This document shows, piece after piece, positions 15,516-22,760 of a stretch of 64,000 nt of DNA. How positions within the stretch are numbered: position 1 is the stretch's first letter; the number at the start of each line of letters is the position of its first letter. The stretch lies in the NCBI GenBank assembly GCA_002839435.1, contig PGYA01000018.1:1-64000 (forward strand), in the 5' to 3' direction. The notes beneath the pieces are model-generated. The model did not search any database and was not told the DNA's origin. It saw only the letters and a program-made list of their open reading frames with translations. A program made the position numbers and the translations under genes. This DNA is from Candidatus Riflebacteria bacterium HGW-Riflebacteria-2. Lineage in GTDB: Bacteria; Muiribacteriota; Ozemobacteria; Ozemobacterales; Ozemobacteraceae.

Positions 15516-17129
15516 ATGCGTAAAACCAAAATACTTGTCACACTCGGCCCCTCGGCAGAAGAAGAAAGTGTATTAAAAGATCTTATCAACGCCGGAATGA
15601 ACGTAGCGCGCCTCAATTTTTCGCACGGCGATTATGAAGAGCATGGCGTGCGCATCGAGCGGGTCAAGAAACTGCGTGACGAGATGCAAAAGCCGGTAGC
15701 ACTGCTTCTCGACACCAAAGGCCCCGAAATCCGCACTGGCGAGATTGAGGGCAATACTATTTTTCTTGAGGCCGGCAAAAAAATCACCTTGACGACTGAA
15801 GACATTACAGGAACGCCGGAACGCCTGAGCGTCTCGCACAAGCAGTTGCCATCACTTGTCGAAGCTGATTCAACTATTCTGCTCGATGACGGGCTCATTC
15901 AGCTGCACGTCGAGTCAGTTCCCGACGACAAAAATATTTGCTGCACTATTGTTAACAGTGGTTCGATCAAGTCGCGTCGCGGCGTCAACGTGCCGAGGCT
16001 CAATCTCAACATGGCCAATCCAACCGGCAAAGACCGTGACGATATAGTATTTGCGGCAAAGAACGATTTTGATTACATCGCCGTATCGTTCACCGAGTCA
16101 GGCGATACTGTGCGCAAAGTCAAAGCCATACTCGAGGTCGAAGGAAAGCCTGGAGTCAAAGTTATCGCCAAGATCGAAAACCACGCCGGCCTGAATAATT
16201 TTGATGAAATCCTCGCGGTAGCAGACGGTATAATGGTCGCACGCGGCGATCTCGGGGTTGAACTACTGCCTGAAGAGGTTCCAATTGTTCAAAAAGAGAT
16301 CATCAGAAGATGCTACATGGCTGGCAAACCGGTTATCACTGCTACCCAGATGCTGCACACCATGATCGAAGCGCCGCGACCGACACGCGCCGAGGTTTCT
16401 GACGTCGCCAACGCGATTTACGACTTCACTTCAGCAGTAATGCTCTCGGGCGAGACCTCGGTCGGCAAATACCCGATTGAATGTGTTAAGCTGCTTGATC
16501 GCGTTGCCGCCAACACCGAAGAAGCCATCGACTACAAGCGGATATATGCCGCATTTGCGAGCACCGAAGAATTTGCCGACCGTACCGGCGCCGTAACCAA
16601 CGCCGCGATTACAACGGCCTACAACGTCGGTGCGACAGCGATAATAACCGTTACCGAATCAGGTCGAACGGCACAGGCTCTTTCAAAGCTGCGTCCCAGT
16701 ATTCCGATAATCGCTGTGATCAGCAACCGTCAGCTTTATCATCAGCTCAGCATAAATTGGGGTATCACGCCGGTCATGGGAACAAGATTTACCAGTATTG
16801 AAGAGCTCTACCGCGAATCAGTGCGCTTGAGTCTGACCACCGGCTTTATCAAGGAAGGCGACACAGTTGTCCTGGTAGCCGGCCTGCCGGTGGGCCGCAG
16901 CGGTGGCACTAACATGATCAAGGTTGAGACAGTCGGTCACCCAGGACACTGTCCGAAAAGGCGCAAGGATGACGAACCTTCACAGGCGCTGCAGTTCAAG
17001 CTCGGCCTCGAAAAAAGTGCGCATGCACGCATCAACCAGATGGCAACTGGCGGCACCGGTGGCACCGGCACTCCGCTTGACCTGCTTAGCCGCCCCCTGG
17101 TCTCCAGCCGCCGTCACAACTTGCGATAA
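15516..17129 (+). CDS. pyk: Pyruvate kinase
   Basis: The 537-residue protein catalyses the last step of glycolysis, phosphoenolpyruvate plus ADP to pyruvate plus ATP. The family core is complete: TLGPS near the start, NVARLNFSHG, LDTKGPEIRTG, then KIEN and the signature MVARGDLGVELLPEEV, and MLSGETSVGKYP. The usual length is about 470-480. Here about 55-60 extra residues follow the C-terminal domain, including GHPGHCP and a low-complexity GGTGGTGTP stretch, and they lack the PEP-utiliser domain seen in some long forms. Monocistronic, convergent with the broken hisC, with only 8 bases between stops. Confidence 0.96.
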   Translation: MRKTKILVTLGPSAEEESVLKDLINAGMNVARLNFSHGDYEEHGVRIERVKKLRDEMQKPVALLLDTKGPEIRTGEIEGNTIFLEAGKKITLTTEDITGTPERLSVSHKQLPSLVEADSTILLDDGLIQLHVESVPDDKNICCTIVNSGSIKSRRGVNVPRLNLNMANPTGKDRDDIVFAAKNDFDYIAVSFTESGDTVRKVKAILEVEGKPGVKVIAKIENHAGLNNFDEILAVADGIMVARGDLGVELLPEEVPIVQKEIIRRCYMAGKPVITATQMLHTMIEAPRPTRAEVSDVANAIYDFTSAVMLSGETSVGKYPIECVKLLDRVAANTEEAIDYKRIYAAFASTEEFADRTGAVTNAAITTAYNVGATAIITVTESGRTAQALSKLRPSIPIIAVISNRQLYHQLSINWGITPVMGTRFTSIEELYRESVRLSLTTGFIKEGDTVVLVAGLPVGRSGGTNMIKVETVGHPGHCPKRRKDDEPSQALQFKLGLEKSAHARINQMATGGTGGTGTPLDLLSRPLVSSRRHNLR

Positions 17130-17137
17130 ATCATTTT

Positions 17138-18128
17138 TCAGGCGAAAAAGCGACGGACAGTATCGATAAAAAAGCTGTTCTGTTCGACACTGCCGACACT
17201 GACACGCAGATGCTCTGCCAGAAGCGGGTGCGCCCCGACATCGCGAATCGCGATGTCGTTCTGTTTTAGGTGTTCAAACAGTTCAGGCGAGCGCCCACCT
17301 GCGGTAAAAGTAAGAAAGTTGGTAGACGAGGGCATAGTCTTGATGCCTTCTATCTGAAGCATGTCTTTGTAAAGCTGTTGTTTTAGAGCAACAGCGGCAG
17401 CGGTATGCCGCAGAAACACATCTTTATTGAGCAGCATGGTCATCACGAATGCCTGCACCATAATGCTGGTATTGAATATAGTCTGCACCTTGCGGATTTC
17501 ATCAACATTCTGCGGTTGACTGACCAGATAGCCAAAACGCAAACCGGCCGCTGAACTCAAAATAGGTTTCGTCGAGCAGAACCGGCTTTTTCGTGTTTTC
17601 GAGAACATAAAGAATTTTTTCGTCGCTGAGCAGGTGCCCGGTCGGGTTATTCGGATTACAGAGAATACCAAGCCGGCAATCCGGAGAGTTGAGCACTTCG
17701 AGATACTTTTTCTCGTCAAAATCGAAATCGGGCAGGTAGTCGATAAACTGAATTCCAAGACCGGCCGCGCGTGAATAGGTAGAATAGTCAAAATATGACG
17801 GAGCGAGTGAAACGGCAAAGGCGGCATTGTTTTCACGAACTGCCAGAAAACAGGCGAAAAGCATGTCGTCGGCGCCGTTGCCCCAGAGCAAATTGTCGCC
17901 TGTCACTCCATGTCCGACGTAATCGACCAGCAGACGCTTGAGCTCACCGGTAACCTGGCTGAAATATCGGTTCAGATGGACTTCCTGCATGGTCTGGTGA
18001 AAAGCTTCATCGATCGCCTGAAAGGGGTCGAGAACGCTCTCATTGAGGCACATCATGTTTTTTTTGCGCGGAACCGAGATATCGGCAGGCGGACCAGCCT
18101 GCAATAGATCATTACGAAAAAGGTTCAT
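17138..18128 (-). pseudogene. hisC: Histidinol-phosphate aminotransferase, disrupted (frameshift plus internal deletion)
   Basis: The N-terminal 200 codons (from 18128) read as a fold-type I aminotransferase through the substrate/PLP motifs CNPNNPTGHLLS and LLDETYFEFS. That frame then runs into a stop at 17502. The second half, in another frame (AGLRFGYLVSQPQ to the end at 17138), continues the family. Around 17541-17556 the text jumps from ETYFEFS straight to AGLRFGY. In HisC these are separated by about 25 residues including the TxSKAxG motif with the PLP-binding lysine. So the gene has both a shift and loss of the catalytic Lys and is dead as read. No other his gene is near. Assembly error is possible but would need to remove about 75 bases. 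Confidence 0.85.
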
Positions 18129-18213
18129 TTTAACGTCCTTTCCTGCTATGCTTTTTAAGCAATCTTAACAGGGAGTATGCTACAATTCAAGCATTGCAGG
18201 TAGAGGAGTGCGA

Positions 18214-19776
18214 ATGGGAAGCTATAATAAAGGTGAGCAGAAAAGCAGCGGCTGTGGCACGATCATAATAGTAATAATCTGCCTTATCATAGTTGTGGCT
18301 GGCAGAGATGATGAGAGGCAGAAGAAGAAAAATCAGCAGACTGCTCGCGCCCGACCAGCAACTGTCAGACTCGACAAAGTAACCAGCGAGATCGCAGATC
18401 AGAGCGACACAAGCCTTCTCGCATCATACCACCCACGGTCGGCCGATCTGGTAATCGACAAAAACAGCGGGCGGTCTTTACTGCACGTACTTTGCGAACT
18501 TAATCGCCATGAAGTACTCAAAAGCCTGCTTGAAAGAGATGCTTACGCGAATCCGCGTGATCTGCGCAAAGAAACGCCACTGCATGCTGCTTTAAAAAAG
18601 CAAAGTAGCGAATGTGTTAATCTGCTGTTAAAACACGGGGCAGATCTGACTGCGGTCAGCAATAAAAACTATTCGATTTTACATGCGGCGGCTGAATGCG
18701 GATATTATGACGTAGCCAAAGAGTCATTGCGAGCCGGCGCAGCGATTGACGCGGTAGCCTATGACTTTACTCCACTACATTTTGCCTGCTACTGCGCGCA
18801 GTTGCGACTCGTCATACTGCTTTGCGAAAATGGCGCGAACACGACTATTTACGGCAAAGGCTGGACCCCGGGCGATCTTGCCTTTGGCAAAAGCGATGCA
18901 ATAGTCAGTTATCTGGCCAGTCGTAACGCGCCATTTACCAAGGACTTTCTGGTGAGGCATTATGATCTCAAAGATGGCTGGCCATTTCTGCACGAAAGTG
19001 AGATAATCGCCATGTCTGGCGATCATCCGGCAATGCAGGCAGTGCGTGAAAATTCGCCAGAACAACTTGCCGAACTCAACAGTGAGATGATTGAACTCGA
19101 CATTACCAACCAGGCCGGCACTCCCCTTCTCATCATCGCAATTGCCAACCGCAAGTCAGCGGCCGCTCTATATCTGGCCGAATATACAAGAAAACTCAAC
19201 GCTACCGACTCAAACGGTAAAAATGCGCTCATACATTCTCTCGAAACAGCTGAGAAAGATATCAGCCGCACTCTGATCAAGCGCGGTATAATGCTCAATC
19301 ATCTCGACGGCAGCGGCAACAGCCCACTACATTACGCTGTCGCCAGCTGCGACAACGACATCGTTGCCGAAATGATCGAGAAAGGGGCCGACATTTTTGC
19401 CGTCAACTATTTTTCCCGTGGCATGATACACGTTGCTGCCGAGAATTCCAACGAAGTCATTTTTCCGACGCTTATCGCCAATGGATGCGACGTCAACCAG
19501 GAAGACATCAGGGGGAACACAGCACTTCACCTGGCCGCAAAAGCGAATAACCTGACCATACTGCAAGCGCTGCTGACCAATGGCGCCGATTTTGCCGTAA
19601 GAAATATGCAGGGCAAAATAGCAGCTGATCTGGCTACCAGCCATGAAGCGACGCAGCTGTTGCGCAACCGTTTTGAGATCGAAGGCTCCAATCCGGCTAC
19701 CCGCGAGCTTCCAGCAGAGGTTCGCACCCTGACAACGCCGACCCAAGATCTGGTCGAGCAGAGAAATGCCAGGTAA
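18214..19776 (+). CDS. Membrane-anchored ankyrin-repeat protein
   Basis: The 520-residue product has one N-terminal membrane helix (about residues 15-30, Ile/Val-rich) and then a long series of ankyrin repeats. Motifs such as GRSLLHVLCELNRHEVLKSLL, TPLHAALKKQ and NTALHLAAKANNLTILQALL recur about every 33 residues in two blocks (about 85-230 and 275-490). Ankyrin stacks bind other proteins. The ATG at 18214 has GAGGAG just upstream; the GTG at 18208 is too close to it. The 3' end overlaps the first large cyclase gene by 11 bases, so the protein is coupled to the cyclases and may scaffold or inhibit them (inference). Side of the membrane uncertain. Confidence 0.88.
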   Translation: MGSYNKGEQKSSGCGTIIIVIICLIIVVAGRDDERQKKKNQQTARARPATVRLDKVTSEIADQSDTSLLASYHPRSADLVIDKNSGRSLLHVLCELNRHEVLKSLLERDAYANPRDLRKETPLHAALKKQSSECVNLLLKHGADLTAVSNKNYSILHAAAECGYYDVAKESLRAGAAIDAVAYDFTPLHFACYCAQLRLVILLCENGANTTIYGKGWTPGDLAFGKSDAIVSYLASRNAPFTKDFLVRHYDLKDGWPFLHESEIIAMSGDHPAMQAVRENSPEQLAELNSEMIELDITNQAGTPLLIIAIANRKSAAALYLAEYTRKLNATDSNGKNALIHSLETAEKDISRTLIKRGIMLNHLDGSGNSPLHYAVASCDNDIVAEMIEKGADIFAVNYFSRGMIHVAAENSNEVIFPTLIANGCDVNQEDIRGNTALHLAAKANNLTILQALLTNGADFAVRNMQGKIAADLATSHEATQLLRNRFEIEGSNPATRELPAEVRTLTTPTQDLVEQRNAR

Positions 19777-22756
19777 CACTTCTGAACGTCACTTCAGAAA
19801 ACTGCTGCCGACAACGCCGTCGCTGAGGCAGCTACTGCTTTTCTGGCTGCTGACAATTGTATTGCCCCTTGCCGCCATTCTTGTAATACTCAATCAGAGT
19901 GAACTCGGCCAGATTCGGCAACTCAAAACAGCTCTAACCGAGCGCATGTTCGACAAAATGAACGAACTGCTGCGCGAATGCAATGCCGAAGCCTATTTTA
20001 AAACCAGCATTCTTGGCGCCGAAACTGCTGCCGGGCTGCCACCGCGCCATTCGAATCTGTTTATAAATGAAGGGGCGCCGGCAAACATCGCATCTCGCCT
20101 ACAGAGTGAATTTGCCGCCATAAAAGGGTTTCAGCTGGTAATGCTGATCACCGGCAAAAATGATTTTAGCGACATAGAAATTTACCACGATAGCGCCAGC
20201 TTTGCTGATTACCCGAGGCCAGGGCAGTGGGCAGCCAGAATCCTACTCAAAGCCATTGCGGCACGCATACGCGGCATATCCACGAAACAGGAGCTTTCGG
20301 CCGTCGAGCAACGCATGCTGCGCAATTTTACCGAATCAATTTTCGGCACCTATTTCAATCCTGTCGAGCAAAACGAAGACTTCATTGCAGGCTTTAACGT
20401 GCGCAATGGCGGCAGTAATTTACACACAGCCCGCAGGCTGGTTCAGAATGCCGACAAAACAGCAGGCATTACTTATCTCGCAATATTTGCTGAAACTCCT
20501 GCTGCCCTCAGAGAAGGGTTCAGAACAATCAGCGACCAGCCAGACAATTTCAAGCTTGCTCTGGTTCTCAGACCAGCAAAACTTTATCCGCTCGTCGTTG
20601 AGAATTATGACACAAGCGTGAGCCTGTATGCTCCACTCAGTTATTCAAGCCTTAACACAGCGCCACACAGCAAAAACAACTATCTAAACCGCCTGCTCAA
20701 AGCCAACAAATCGGCAAAAGAGTTAAGATACCCGCATCTGGTATTAACCTCAGCACCTTTGCGAAAATTATCCAGCCAAAATTTCCTGTATGCACGCTTT
20801 GCGATATTTCTGTCAGTGTGTCTCTCTCTATTAGCGCTACGCCACTTTCATCGGCATGGTCTGGTCAACGTTCGCATAAGAGGTCGCCTGTTTGCAGCAG
20901 TTCTGCTGGCGACCATTTTGCCAGCCTCGGCTTTCCTGTTCATGGCTTACCGCCACAATCATCAGCAAACCCTGCTGCGCCAGAGCAATCTGACAAAGGA
21001 AATGAAAACCCGCCTGAGAATGTTCGAGCTCAACCTCAGGTCACAAGATGAAATGTTGGGCAGAAAAGCAACTGACCTGGCAGCAGACATGCGCAAGAAC
21101 CTTTGGGCAACTGACAATGAATTCGCACAAATCCTTGAGAAGCATGTTAGAGGCTATTTTGACGGAGCCATGACCATCAGAAGCAATGGTCACAACTATG
21201 AAATAATCGACCCGAAGTCGGTGGCGTTAAGCAACAATCCTGAACAACTCGCCTTCTCGCGCGACATCTTCTTTGCTTCCATCATCAAATTTTTTGATTA
21301 TCTCAGGCTCACTTCGGTTGAATTCTATGCCAGACTCGAGACGACTCCTTATGGAAAAAAGCTAAAGGCACTTTCAGCAATTTTCAGCCGTGAAGATGTC
21401 GAAAATTTCTGTAGTTACGAGGGCACCGCGCAGACTTCCAAAAAAGGCGCGGCAACCCTGCGCTTTATCAATTACAAAATTCTGCCAGCAAAGAATAACA
21501 AAGACGCAATGGCGGCAGTAATTCTTCTGGCACTTGATATACGAAGAGTTGTCGAGATTGTCATGGCCGCGACTGCAAATGACTGGTCATTCTACAACCA
21601 TCCCGGCAAAGAGGGCATTATAAAAACAGTAATGGTAGGCACCTACGACCTCGATGCCTCGTCGATTGATGCCACAGCAGTCTGGCCGAAAGGAACTCTT
21701 ATCAGTCATCAACAGCTGAAACTTATCAATGCAGTAGCCCGGGGAAAGGGCGAAATCAGCCGAGTGATCAGCAATGATAGTGCGCCACCAGTCGCCATGG
21801 TTGCCCGCAAGATTGGCGGCTATCCACTCATTGCAGTTTCGCAGTGCGTCATGCACAAAATGAGCACTGAAAACAGCCATACAGAGTTCTTTCTGACAGC
21901 CTGGCTCGCATATCTACTGCTGATACTCTCAATACTGGCCTCAATCCTTGACGAACTATTCGCAGCGCCCATACAAAAGCTTCTAGCTGCCGCAAGACTA
22001 ACCGGCGAAGGGCATCGAGTCGAACTGATCAGCGGTTTCGCCAACGAACTCTCGCAACTTACAGCCGAATTCAACGACATGAACCGCTGCCTCAAAGAAC
22101 GCGAACGTCTGAAAAGATTCGTGTCGAACGAAGCAGTTGAGGTAATAGCCCGCGAAAGCATAGAACTGTGTGATATTGCCGCAAGCAAGGAACGACGCAG
22201 CATTCTCTTCATGCACCTGCGTGGCTTCGACAAGCTCAGCGAAAGCTTGCGACCAGAACAGCTGATTGAGCTGCTCAACCAGTATTTTCCCTTTGCCGAG
22301 AAAATAATAGAAGAGAATCTCGGCCATATCGACAAATACATTGCTGACGCTGTCATGGCTGTTTTTCCAGATAACGAAACATCAGGGTCATCGGCAGTTC
22401 GCGCATGTGCCAGCGCTCTGGCAATAAAGCAGAGAGCTGTCGAACTAAATAGCAGACTGACAGCAGAAGGTCTACCAGCTGTCATCACAGGCGCCGGCAT
22501 TGCCACCGGTGAGGTAATCGCCGGAAGAATTGGCGCCAGTTCCGGCCGACGCGACTATACCGTCATCGGCGACACAGTCAATCTGGCGGCACGTCTCGAA
22601 GCAATGTCGCATTTTTCTGACGACATGCGCATACTGGTTGATCAGCCAACAATGGAAGAGGCAGCAGCCGGATCTAGTTGCAAAAATCACGGCGAAATGC
22701 CAGTAAAGGGAAAAGCCGCTCCGGTACAGATTTATGAACTTCTCGGATCAGGCTGA
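19766..22756 (+). CDS. Membrane class III nucleotidyl cyclase, C2-like member of pair A
   Basis: A 996-residue protein with four membrane helices (about 21-41, 341-360, 374-395, 709-731) enclosing two large periplasmic domains (about 300 residues each). HAMP (about 732-785) and a class III cyclase domain (about 797-996) follow. In the catalytic domain the first metal aspartate (FxDIRGF) is His817 (FMHLRGF), so two-metal binding is broken. The second metal Asp861, the base-recognition Lys857 and Asp930, and the transition-state Asn939 and Arg943 (DTVNLAARLE) are all present. A homodimer would lack a working site. The next gene has the opposite losses, so the two should pair. K/D base recognition predicts ATP as substrate. 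Start overlaps the ankyrin gene. Confidence 0.9.
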   Translation: MPGNTSERHFRKLLPTTPSLRQLLLFWLLTIVLPLAAILVILNQSELGQIRQLKTALTERMFDKMNELLRECNAEAYFKTSILGAETAAGLPPRHSNLFINEGAPANIASRLQSEFAAIKGFQLVMLITGKNDFSDIEIYHDSASFADYPRPGQWAARILLKAIAARIRGISTKQELSAVEQRMLRNFTESIFGTYFNPVEQNEDFIAGFNVRNGGSNLHTARRLVQNADKTAGITYLAIFAETPAALREGFRTISDQPDNFKLALVLRPAKLYPLVVENYDTSVSLYAPLSYSSLNTAPHSKNNYLNRLLKANKSAKELRYPHLVLTSAPLRKLSSQNFLYARFAIFLSVCLSLLALRHFHRHGLVNVRIRGRLFAAVLLATILPASAFLFMAYRHNHQQTLLRQSNLTKEMKTRLRMFELNLRSQDEMLGRKATDLAADMRKNLWATDNEFAQILEKHVRGYFDGAMTIRSNGHNYEIIDPKSVALSNNPEQLAFSRDIFFASIIKFFDYLRLTSVEFYARLETTPYGKKLKALSAIFSREDVENFCSYEGTAQTSKKGAATLRFINYKILPAKNNKDAMAAVILLALDIRRVVEIVMAATANDWSFYNHPGKEGIIKTVMVGTYDLDASSIDATAVWPKGTLISHQQLKLINAVARGKGEISRVISNDSAPPVAMVARKIGGYPLIAVSQCVMHKMSTENSHTEFFLTAWLAYLLLILSILASILDELFAAPIQKLLAAARLTGEGHRVELISGFANELSQLTAEFNDMNRCLKERERLKRFVSNEAVEVIARESIELCDIAASKERRSILFMHLRGFDKLSESLRPEQLIELLNQYFPFAEKIIEENLGHIDKYIADAVMAVFPDNETSGSSAVRACASALAIKQRAVELNSRLTAEGLPAVITGAGIATGEVIAGRIGASSGRRDYTVIGDTVNLAARLEAMSHFSDDMRILVDQPTMEEAAAGSSCKNHGEMPVKGKAAPVQIYELLGSG

Positions 22757-22760
22757 AAAA

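Noticed and set aside
17138..17836. Second half of hisC as an independent 232-residue gene
   Set aside because: Its upstream part is a shadow of the first half; only residues after the break align with the aminotransferase family, so it is a fragment of one broken gene.
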